Assembly (NCBI GenBank): GCA_947450745.1
Contig: CANFYD010000223.1
Span: forward strand, 1-6,538
Reading direction: 5' to 3'
Source: Burkholderiales bacterium
GTDB taxonomy: Bacteria; Pseudomonadota; Gammaproteobacteria; Burkholderiales; Burkholderiaceae_C
DNA length: 6,538 bases
Shown here: one piece after another, positions 1-5,293 of the stretch
Layout of the letters: each line of letters begins with the position of its first letter
Position numbering within the stretch: the stretch's first letter is position 1
The notes under the pieces: generated by a model
Database searches by the model: none
The model's input: the letters and a program-made list of their open reading frames with translations, nothing else
Told to the model about the DNA's origin: nothing
Translations under genes and position numbers: made by a program

Positions 1-157
1 CGGCAGAAGGCGGCGATAGCGAAAGGTGGCCCCAGCGAGGACAGTTTTTGCCGGATTTGAAGCTTCATAGCTCTGCTATGGGGCGAAAAGACGGTGAAAA
101 ATGGACCGCTGCGGCCGCCTTGCAGCCGCCGATCCTTCTGCCGCGCAGACTCCTAGC
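1..157. repeat. Palindromic dispersed repeat A, left copy (5' end cut by window edge)
   Basis: Positions 1-90 recur almost unchanged at 6448-6538 in the same orientation, with one small indel/substitution near position 17 and one change in a hairpin loop. The right end (134-157) is a perfect 24-bp reverse complement of 6434-6457, the left end of the other copy. A complete element would therefore be about 170 bp with long terminal inverted repeats. An internal hairpin, CATAGC-TCT-GCTATG (66-80), keeps its stem in both copies while the loop differs. No reading frame inside looks like a gene. This is MITE-like architecture. The tetranucleotide CTAG lies just outside the GAGTCTGCG terminus, which would fit a YTAR-type target of IS5-like transposases, but the parent transposase is not in view. 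Confidence 0.8.
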
Positions 158-190
158 TGGGACAGTTCTGCGTAAGTCCTAGGGATAGCA
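152..190. repeat. Fragment of repeat B abutting repeat A
   Basis: Positions 152-180 match 736-764 at 26 of 29 bases, and all three differences are transitions. A weaker match (AGGGATA...CAG) continues to 190 and 780 after a small gap. The segment holds one B-type end (TGCGTAAGTCC) but no opposing end, so it looks like a remnant. It overlaps the end of repeat A at CCTAGC, as if A had inserted at a CTAG inside a B copy. The uncharacterised gene at complement 193-561 therefore lies between two same-direction B ends. Confidence 0.65.
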
Positions 191-192
191 GA

Positions 193-561
193 TCAATGCA
201 AACCTAAAGCCCGTTCGACCTCGTATTGCCAAGGCAGGGCGTGCACGATTTCATTCAAACGGCAGACCGACTCCAGCGGCGCGAGCACCTCGCCCGCCTG
301 GTTGAGAAACTGCAAATTGGTGATCAGGGCGAGCGGATCGGCCAGCGCCACCACACCGGCCGGCAAGCTGATCCAATCCCAAGCGACTCCGGCCACCGAA
401 CGCCCACCGTCGCCAAGCCATAGGGTTTGCCCCATGGCCGGATGCTTTGCGTCGCCCGCGACCAACACTTGCGTGCTCAAGTGCGCGAACTGCAACCGCG
501 ACACCTGGGCCGCTTCACATAAAACACGTGGCCATGCATACACAATCCAGGCTGGAGTCAT
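193..561 (-). CDS. Uncharacterised small protein (122 aa)
   Basis: I do not recognise the family. The minus-strand frame is open, ends at TGA (193-195) and has G/C-biased third codon positions typical of real genes here, unlike the overlapping plus-strand frames. The ATG at 559-561 gives MTPAWIVYAWPR and a 122-residue protein rich in Trp, Leu, Ala and Val. It has a central segment around LWLGDGGRSVAG and a short acidic C-terminus (YEVERALGLH). There is no signal peptide, no convincing membrane segment, and one Cys pair too far apart to call a motif. A GTG start at 612 would add 17 residues. Neither start has a good Shine-Dalgarno sequence. The gene is divergent from the LuxR gene across a MITE-like element, and its stop lies about 3 bp from repeat B sequence, so it may be a stranded or moved gene. 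Its coding status is likely but unproven. Confidence 0.55.
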   Translation of the reverse strand: MTPAWIVYAWPRVLCEAAQVSRLQFAHLSTQVLVAGDAKHPAMGQTLWLGDGGRSVAGVAWDWISLPAGVVALADPLALITNLQFLNQAGEVLAPLESVCRLNEIVHALPWQYEVERALGLH

Positions 562-663
562 AGGTGAGAATGTCGGTAGAGGTGGTTGAAAGCGCAAGCG
601 CGGCAAGAGCACTCAGTGTGCATACGGTTCGGACGCTGCGCTAGCTGTAAACCTTATCAGGTC

Positions 664-763
664 GGACTTACGCAAAACCGCTCCAGCGTTGTTGCTCCGC
701 CTCGCCGTGCGGGCAGTACTGTCTTCGGCGTCGCGCCTAGCTGGAACAATTTTGCGTAAGTCC
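664..763. mobile_element. MITE-like element of type B, 100 bp
   Basis: The ends 664-677 and 750-763 are perfect 14-bp inverted repeats (GGACTTACGCAAAA and its complement). The similarity continues imperfectly inward through G.TCCAGC. The interior encodes nothing credible and there is no transposase. The motif TCAGG occurs just outside both ends (655-659 and 766-770), possibly a target duplication, though the spacing to each end allows other readings. The related fragment at 152-190 shows the sequence is dispersed. The element fills much of the 220-bp gap between the divergent small gene and luxR, so it could shape expression of either. I see no convincing sigma-70 promoter in that gap (562-832). 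Confidence 0.6.
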
Positions 764-832
764 TCTCAGGGATACAACAGAACGGATCGCTTGCACCTAA
801 AGCAAGCGGCCAGACTTGGACGGGCGTTTTTG

Positions 833-1546
833 ATGTTGCAGGGAGGTTACCAATCGGTACTCGAGGTCAGGAACCGGAATGAGTTCCGGCGTGAGCTTGG
901 GCAGTTCACTGCGTCGATGGACTTCGACACCTTTTCCGCCATCACGGTGGTGGATCACAGCCTGGGTCGATCCGACTTCATTGCCATCGACAACTGTCCG
1001 CCCGGCTTCAAAGACGCGTTGAACGACCCCATGCTGGGCGTGCGCGACCCGGTCATGCAGCATTGCAAACGGCAAACGGTACCCATCGTCTGGAACCAGC
1101 GCACCTATGTCGAACAGGGTGTGGGTGAGTTGTGGGAAATGCAGGCCAGCTATGGCTACAACAACGGCATCTGCCTGGCCCTGCACCTGCCGGAAGGTCG
1201 GCATTTCGTGCTCGGCATGGACAGGCGTGAAGCGCTGCCGGCCGACCCCGGCAAATTGACCCGCATGGTGGCCGATGTGCAGCTGTTTGCTGTGCACGCG
1301 CTCGATTCGGCGCTGCGCGTGCTGCTGCCGCCGGAACAGCAATTGGACAAACCGCACCTGACGCCGCGCGAGCTGGAAACGCTGCGCTGGACGATGGACG
1401 GCAAAACGGCCTGGGAAGTGGGCCAGATCCTGAGCATCACCGAGCGCACCACCGTGCTGCACCTGGGCAATGCGATGCGCAAGCTGGCCTGCAACAACAA
1501 GCACCAGGCGGTTTTGAAGGCCTTGCGGCTGGGCTTGATCCGTTGA
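833..1546 (+). CDS. LuxR-family regulator with autoinducer-binding domain, variant ligand pocket
   Basis: A 237-aa cytoplasmic transcription factor with the usual two-domain layout: an N-terminal autoinducer-binding domain (about 15-165) and a C-terminal GerE/LuxR helix-turn-helix (about 175-237, LTPRELETLRW...GKTAWEVGQIL...TVLHLGNAMRKL). The DNA-binding invariants Glu180, Leu184 and Gly190 are present. Aligning by spacing to TraR puts Asp72-Pro73, Trp87 and Gly112 at TraR D70-P71, W85 and G113. TraR W57 is Phe59 and Y61 is Leu63, so the ligand may not be a classical acyl-homoserine lactone. The ATG at 833 gives the usual family length with a weak GGACGGG upstream. The frame is open back to 689, but that part lies inside the MITE-like element. 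No LuxI synthase is in view, so within this window it is a solo. Its likely target is the lux-box-like dyad just downstream. Confidence 0.9.
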   Translation: MLQGGYQSVLEVRNRNEFRRELGQFTASMDFDTFSAITVVDHSLGRSDFIAIDNCPPGFKDALNDPMLGVRDPVMQHCKRQTVPIVWNQRTYVEQGVGELWEMQASYGYNNGICLALHLPEGRHFVLGMDRREALPADPGKLTRMVADVQLFAVHALDSALRVLLPPEQQLDKPHLTPRELETLRWTMDGKTAWEVGQILSITERTTVLHLGNAMRKLACNNKHQAVLKALRLGLIR

Positions 1547-1570
1547 ACGTGTTCCACCGCTCGCCCAGCA

Positions 1571-1590
1571 CCCTGTAAGAGTTGACAGTT
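1571..1590 (+). promoter_or_regulatory. lux-box-like operator
   Basis: The 20 bp CCCTGTAAGAGTTGACAGTT have the core dyad CTGT-N8-ACAG, the same half-sites and spacing as the Vibrio fischeri lux box. Against the degenerate consensus RNSTGYAXGATNXTRCASRT I count 16 of 20 compatible positions. It lies between luxR and the peptide gene. If the -10 at 1612-1617 is right, its centre (1580.5) sits near -43, the position of LuxR-type class II activator sites overlapping -35. The binding protein is presumably the LuxR protein encoded immediately upstream, which is inference. Confidence 0.65.
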
Positions 1591-1617
1591 ACATGTTGTG
1601 AACCGCTCTGCTTCAAT
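1582..1617 (+). promoter_or_regulatory. Candidate activator-dependent promoter of the peptide gene
   Basis: TTCAAT at 1612-1617 matches TATAAT at four of six positions and would start transcription near 1623-1625, leaving a leader of about 38 nt before the peptide ATG. A perfect TTGACA (1582-1587) is embedded in the lux-box-like dyad, but its 24-bp spacing to TTCAAT is too long for ordinary sigma-70 use. This suggests an activator is needed. TTCAAT is also framed by CTGC and GCAG, an extra small dyad (1608-1621). Confidence 0.4.
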
Positions 1618-1620
1618 GCA

Positions 1621-1641
1621 GTTGTGCACTTAACGCACGAC
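1621..1641 (+). promoter_or_regulatory. Possible 5' leader stem-loop upstream of peptide gene
   Basis: GTTGTGC (1621-1627) can pair with GCACGAC (1635-1641), giving seven pairs including one G-U around a 7-nt loop. It lies between the inferred start site and the AGGA ribosome site (1651-1654). It could stabilise the leader or simply be chance; no other evidence supports it. Confidence 0.25.
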
Positions 1642-1661
1642 ACCCTCCCCAGGAATCGACC

Positions 1662-1820
1662 ATGCAAAATCAGCAAACTCAGTCCGTCAAAGATCAAGCG
1701 CCTGCTCAAGGTCCTGTGGAGCTCAGCCCGGAACAATTGAACTGGGTCAGCGGTGGTGCCCCCAAGAACACCTGGAACGAGGCCTCCGTCGAGACCCCTG
1801 CACCGAAGAACACTTGGTAA
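1662..1820 (+). CDS. Double-glycine peptide precursor (52 aa) with repeated APKNTW core
   Basis: ATG at 1662 is preceded by AGGA (1651-1654) at good spacing, and the frame ends at TAA (1818-1820). Residues 1-32 form a Gln-rich leader ending ELSPEQLNWVSGG, which fits the double-glycine export leader: Leu at -12, Ser at -11, Leu at -7, Val at -4, Gly-Gly at -2/-1. Cleavage after Gly32 would release a 20-residue peptide that begins and ends with APKNTW, separated by NEASVETP. It has two Lys and two Glu and no Cys, so it is close to neutral and cannot form disulfides or lanthionines. The membrane fusion protein and C39-peptidase transporter genes follow directly, and a lux-box-like site lies upstream. 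A secreted signal peptide is my preferred reading. A bacteriocin is possible, but no immunity or modification gene is visible. I do not recognise a named family. Confidence 0.85.
   Translation: MQNQQTQSVKDQAPAQGPVELSPEQLNWVSGGAPKNTWNEASVETPAPKNTW
1758..1817 (+). repeat. Intragenic duplicate hexapeptide units, APKNTW twice
   Basis: The codons at 1758-1775 and 1800-1817 both encode APKNTW. Three of six codons differ (GCC/GCA, CCC/CCG, ACC/ACT), all synonymously. The preceding Val codon is GTC in both, consistent with a 14-codon duplication period starting at Val29 and Val43. In the second unit Thr-Pro replaces Gly-Gly, leaving only one export cleavage site. Confidence 0.85.
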
Positions 1821-1852
1821 TTTCAGAAGTTTCGCTGTCAGCACGACCGGCT

Positions 1853-1887
1853 GAGGAGGATTGGGGTTAAGCACCCTGAACCTCCTC
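1853..1887 (+). promoter_or_regulatory. Strong hairpin sequestering a Shine-Dalgarno sequence, possible attenuator
   Basis: GAGGAGG (1853-1859) is perfectly complementary to CCTCCTC (1881-1887). Inside, after one A-A mismatch, U-A, U-G and G-U pairs and then GGGT/ACCC (1864-1867 with 1873-1876) close a 5-nt loop. The stem has 14 pairs and one mismatch. It contains the only good ribosome site before the fusion-protein gene and ends one base before the ATG at 1888. Five T residues follow at 1892-1896, so it may also act as a weak intrinsic terminator. Either role would make more peptide than exporter from one transcript. Confidence 0.55.
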
Positions 1888-3138
1888 ATGCTTTTTCGTC
1901 CTGAAGCATTGCAAGGCCGGCAGCAGGCTTGGCTGGGCAGCATTCAATTGCTGCAACCGCTGTCCTTCAAGCTGCTGAGCGCTGCCGCCGTCGCGGCGGT
2001 CCTGCTGGCCTGCACCTTTCTAAGTCTGGCCGAGTACACGCGCAAGGCGCGAGTCAGCGGCTATTTGGTCCCCGACCGCGGCGTGCTGCGCATCAGCGCC
2101 ACGCAAACCGCCACCGTGTTGCAGCGCGAAGTCAGCGAAGGGCAGGCGGTCAAACAAGGCGATGTGCTGTTTGTGCTGGCGCTGGACAGCGCCAACCAAG
2201 CCGAGGCCGGCATCGCCCAGAATCTGACCCTTCGTCAGCAGAGTCTCCAGGCAACATCAGATCAGCAGCGACAGTTAGTGCGTACTCAGCAGCTGGCTTT
2301 GGAGCAGCGGCGCGCCGGCTTGCAGCGCGAGCTGGGGCAGATGCAGGCAGAAACTGCGCTGCATGAAGAACGCCTGGTGCTGGCGCGCGAAGCGCTAGCC
2401 CGACTGCAAAGCCTGAACCACGACAAGTTCATCTCCACCGCACAAGTGCAGACCAAGCGCGAGGAACTGCTCGGCTTGCGGGCGCAAGCACAGACGCTGG
2501 AACGCCAGCGTGAGGGCGTGCAGCGCGAACTGCAGGCGACAGACGCGCAGCTGCTGGAACTGCCGCTGCGCGCCCAGGTCCAGCAAGGAGAAATCGCCCG
2601 CGACCTGGCCGCCCTGCAGCAGCAAGGCCTGGAAACCGAGGGCCGGCGCCGCTTGGTGCTGCGCGCGCCGAGCGACGGCATCGTCTCCACCTTGCAAGCG
2701 GAAGCCGGCCAAACGGTGGCCAGCGGTGCTTTGCTGGCCAGCTTGTTGCCCGCACAGACGCAGATGCTGGCGCAGTTGTTCGCACCGTCCAGCGCGGTCG
2801 GCTTTGTGCGTGCCGAGCAAACGGTACGGCTGCGCTACCAGGCCTTCCCGTATCAAAAGTTCGGCGCTCAGTCCGGCCGGGTGCTGCAGGTCTCGCGCAC
2901 GCCGTTGGCACCGGCCGAGCTGGCCCAACTGAACCTGCCCGCCGCCCTGAGCCAGGGGCTGGCGAGCGAGCCGCTGTACCGCATCACGGTCAGCCTCGAT
3001 CGCCAAAGCGTGGCCGCCTACGGGCAAGAGCAGGCGCTGGCCGCCGGCATGCAACTCGACGCCGATGTCTTGCTGGAGCGCCGCCGCTTGATCGAGTGGA
3101 TTTTCGAGCCGCTGTTGAGCTTGGCCCAGCGTGTCTGA
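1888..3138 (+). CDS. HlyD/CvaA-type membrane fusion protein for peptide export
   Basis: A 416-aa periplasmic adaptor of the type that links a peptide-exporting ABC transporter to a TolC-like outer-membrane channel. From the ATG at 1888 it starts MLFRPEALQGRQQ, which resembles the start usual in CvaA-like proteins. It has one N-terminal membrane anchor (about 27-48), a first half-lipoyl segment (about 82-95), a long Gln/Leu/Arg/Glu-rich coiled coil (about 103-255), a second half-lipoyl segment (LRAPSDGIVSTLQAEAG, about 258-274), a beta-barrel motif VRLRYQAFPYQKFG (313-326) and the C-terminal motif RRRLIEWIFEPL (398-409). The ribosome site GAGGAGG lies 28 nt upstream inside a hairpin. A TTG start at 1861 would add nine residues but sits only about 1 nt from that site. 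The last 8 bp overlap the transporter gene, so translation is probably coupled. No TolC gene is in view. Confidence 0.9.
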   Translation: MLFRPEALQGRQQAWLGSIQLLQPLSFKLLSAAAVAAVLLACTFLSLAEYTRKARVSGYLVPDRGVLRISATQTATVLQREVSEGQAVKQGDVLFVLALDSANQAEAGIAQNLTLRQQSLQATSDQQRQLVRTQQLALEQRRAGLQRELGQMQAETALHEERLVLAREALARLQSLNHDKFISTAQVQTKREELLGLRAQAQTLERQREGVQRELQATDAQLLELPLRAQVQQGEIARDLAALQQQGLETEGRRRLVLRAPSDGIVSTLQAEAGQTVASGALLASLLPAQTQMLAQLFAPSSAVGFVRAEQTVRLRYQAFPYQKFGAQSGRVLQVSRTPLAPAELAQLNLPAALSQGLASEPLYRITVSLDRQSVAAYGQEQALAAGMQLDADVLLERRRLIEWIFEPLLSLAQRV

Positions 3139-5275
3139 GTCACTGTCAAAACGACTGCGCTTCAGCTGGCGCGGCAGCTCCCGCATGCCCGTCATCTTGC
3201 AGACCGAGGGTGCGGAATGCGGCCTGGCTTGCCTGGCGATGGTGGCCAGCGCGCTCGGTGCCCATTACGATCTGGCCCAATTGCGGACGCGGTTTTCGCT
3301 CTCGCTGAAGGGGGCGACGATGGCGGACCTGGTCCGCATGGGTGCCGACCTGGGGCTGGCCAGCCGGGCGCTGCGAGCCGAACCGGCGCATCTGGCGCAG
3401 CTGCATCTGCCTTGCATCTTGCACTGGGACTTCAATCATTTCGTCGTGCTGGCCGAGGTCAGCGGCGGCAACGCCGTCATTCACGACCCGGCGCATGGCC
3501 GTCGCCGCCTGCCGCTGAGCGAGCTGTCGCGCCACTTCACCGGCGTGGCGCTGGAGCTGCGGCCGGGGGCCGATTTCACCCCCCGGCAGGCGGCACCGCC
3601 GCTGCGCTGGCGGCAGTTGCTGGGCCGCGTCACCGGGCTGAAGCGCTCGCTGATGCAAATTCTCGGCCTGGCGCTGGCGCTGGAGCTGCTGGCCCTGTTG
3701 TCGCCGTTCCTGCTGCAATGGGTGGTGGACGGGGTGCTGGTCAGCGCCGACCGCGACCTGCTCGTCACGCTGGGGCTGGGCTTCGGGCTGCTGGTACTGC
3801 TGCAAGTGGGGGTGGGTGCGCTGCGCTCCTGGGCGGTGCTGTATTTGTCGGCCTCGCTGAATGTGCAGTGGCTGACGCAGGTGTTTGCCCACCTGTTGCG
3901 GCTGCCGCTGGCCTGGTTTGAAAAGCGCCACCTGGGCGACATCTGGTCGCGCTTCAACAGCGTGCAGCTGATCCAGCGCACGCTGTCCACGCGCTTTGCG
4001 GAAGCGCTGTTGGACGGCGTGATGGTGGTCGTGACGCTGGCGATGATGTGGATTTATTCGCCGTCGTTGAGCGGGCTGGCCCTGCTCGCGGTGGTGGCCT
4101 ACGGCCTGCTGCGCTGGGCGTTTTTCAGGCCGCTGCGGCTGGCCACAGAAGAAGCGCTGGTGCATGAGGCGCGGCAGAACAGCCATTTCCTGGAGTCCTT
4201 GCGCGGCGCGCAGGCGATCAAATTGTTCAATGCACAGGCCGAACGCAGCGCCAGTTTTGCCAACCTGGTGGTCGAGCAGATGAACGCAGCCATCGTGATC
4301 CGGCGGCTCGACCTGTGGATGGGCGTGGGTCACAAACTGCTGTTCGGCATCGAGCGCGTCGCCATCATCTGGCTCGGTGCCTTGCTGGTCTTGGACCGCG
4401 AACTGTCGGTCGGCATGTTGTTCGCCTTCCTGGCCTACAAGGAGCAATTCAGCCTGCGCCTGGCCGGCCTGATCGACAAGGGCGTGGAGCTGAGCATGTT
4501 GCGGCTGCAGGGCGAACGCTTGGCCGACATCGTGCTGACCGCGCCGGACAGCGAGACGGCGGTAAGCGAGAACGCGTCAACAACAGCGCCGGCCGACTTG
4601 CTGAACACCAACACCAACGCCCGCCCCGCCGCGCTGGAGCTGCAAGGCTTGAGCTTTCGCTATGCCGACGGCGAGCCCGAGGTCATTTCAAACTGCAGCC
4701 TGCGCATTGAAGCGGGCGAGTCGGTGGCGATCACCGGGCCGTCCGGCTGCGGCAAAACGACCTTGCTGAAGCTGCTGCTGGGCATACACACGGCCCAGTC
4801 GGGCGAGCTGTTGGTGGATGGCCGGCCGCTGCGTCTGCTGGGCCTGAGCGCATGGCGGGCCCGCATCGGCACGGTCATGCAGGACGATCAGCTGTTTGCC
4901 GGCAGCATTGCCGACAACATCGGCTTCTTCGACCCCGACGCCGACCCGGCCTGGATCGAAGAATGCGCCCGGCTGGCCTGCGTACACGACGACATCAAGG
5001 CGATGCCGATGGGCTTCCAGAGCTTGATCGGCGACATGGGCAACAGCCTGTCCGGCGGCCAACGCCAGCGCGTGCTGCTGGCCCGCGCGCTCTACAAACG
5101 CCCGCAGTTCTTGTTTCTGGACGAAGCAACCAGCGCGCTGGACGTGGAGCGTGAGCGCTCGGTCAACGCCTCACTGCGCCAACTGGCGGTGACAAGAATC
5201 GTCATCGCCCACCGGCCCGAAACAATTGCCGCCGCTGAGCGTGTCATCGTGTTGCAGGGCGGCCGGGTGAGCTGA
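3131..5275 (+). CDS. Peptidase-C39-containing ABC transporter (CvaB-like), cleaves and exports GG peptides
   Basis: A 714-aa inner-membrane protein. The N-terminal peptidase C39 domain (about 18-140) has the oxyanion Gln24, catalytic Cys30 in ECGLACL, His103 in NHFVVLAE and Asp119 in IHDP, so it looks active. A six-helix membrane domain spans about 165-455. A hydrophilic linker with NTNTN leads to the ATPase: Walker A GPSGCGKTT (536-544), Q-loop Gln584, signature LSGGQ (640-644), Walker B FLFLDE (660-665) and H-loop His694. The chain ends shortly after the H-loop (IVLQGGRVS), as in CvaB-like transporters. The length is normal for the family. It should cleave the peptide precursor after Gly32 and export the core. 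The GTG start overlaps the upstream gene by 8 bp without a clear ribosome site, which implies coupling. The stop is 18 bp from the convergent receptor gene. Confidence 0.95.
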   Translation: MSESLSKRLRFSWRGSSRMPVILQTEGAECGLACLAMVASALGAHYDLAQLRTRFSLSLKGATMADLVRMGADLGLASRALRAEPAHLAQLHLPCILHWDFNHFVVLAEVSGGNAVIHDPAHGRRRLPLSELSRHFTGVALELRPGADFTPRQAAPPLRWRQLLGRVTGLKRSLMQILGLALALELLALLSPFLLQWVVDGVLVSADRDLLVTLGLGFGLLVLLQVGVGALRSWAVLYLSASLNVQWLTQVFAHLLRLPLAWFEKRHLGDIWSRFNSVQLIQRTLSTRFAEALLDGVMVVVTLAMMWIYSPSLSGLALLAVVAYGLLRWAFFRPLRLATEEALVHEARQNSHFLESLRGAQAIKLFNAQAERSASFANLVVEQMNAAIVIRRLDLWMGVGHKLLFGIERVAIIWLGALLVLDRELSVGMLFAFLAYKEQFSLRLAGLIDKGVELSMLRLQGERLADIVLTAPDSETAVSENASTTAPADLLNTNTNARPAALELQGLSFRYADGEPEVISNCSLRIEAGESVAITGPSGCGKTTLLKLLLGIHTAQSGELLVDGRPLRLLGLSAWRARIGTVMQDDQLFAGSIADNIGFFDPDADPAWIEECARLACVHDDIKAMPMGFQSLIGDMGNSLSGGQRQRVLLARALYKRPQFLFLDEATSALDVERERSVNASLRQLAVTRIVIAHRPETIAAAERVIVLQGGRVS

Positions 5276-5293
5276 ATCCACTCACACACACAC
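5276..5293. other. Minimal convergent intergenic gap with CA run
   Basis: Only 18 bp separate the stops of the transporter and the convergent receptor gene. The gap is mostly a short run of CA dinucleotides and contains no hairpin with a T-tract. No terminator is visible for either gene, so their transcripts may overlap at the 3' ends. Confidence 0.7.

Noticed and set aside
689..832. Longer start (TTG at 689) for the LuxR gene
   Set aside because: The extra 48 residues are translated from the inverted-repeat element, have no family similarity, and make the protein longer than normal. The ATG at 833 gives the usual length.
797..1504. Long minus-strand frame opposite luxR
   Set aside because: It is a GC-rich shadow frame rich in His, Gln and Arg, without a ribosome site or family features, and luxR on the plus strand is clear.
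1582..1610. Ordinary sigma-70 promoter using TTGACA at 1582-1587
   Set aside because: At 16-18 bp spacing the -10 window is CGCTCT-like with no resemblance to TATAAT. The only decent -10 is 24 bp away.
1662..1820. Lanthipeptide or disulfide-bonded microcin
   Set aside because: The core has no Cys, and no lanthionine synthetase, radical-SAM or other modifying enzyme lies in the window.
1861..1887. TTG at 1861 as start of the membrane fusion protein
   Set aside because: It is only about 1 nt from the GAGGAGG site, too close for normal initiation, and the start MLFRPEAL at 1888 fits CvaA-like proteins. It remains possible and is noted in the entry.
3146..4447. 433-residue minus-strand frame opposite the transporter
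   Set aside because: It is Gln/His/Arg-rich low-complexity translation typical of the reverse of a GC-rich gene, and the plus-strand transporter has all its motifs intact.
5276..5293. Bidirectional terminator between the convergent genes
   Set aside because: There is no inverted repeat and no T-tract, only an 18-bp CA-rich gap.
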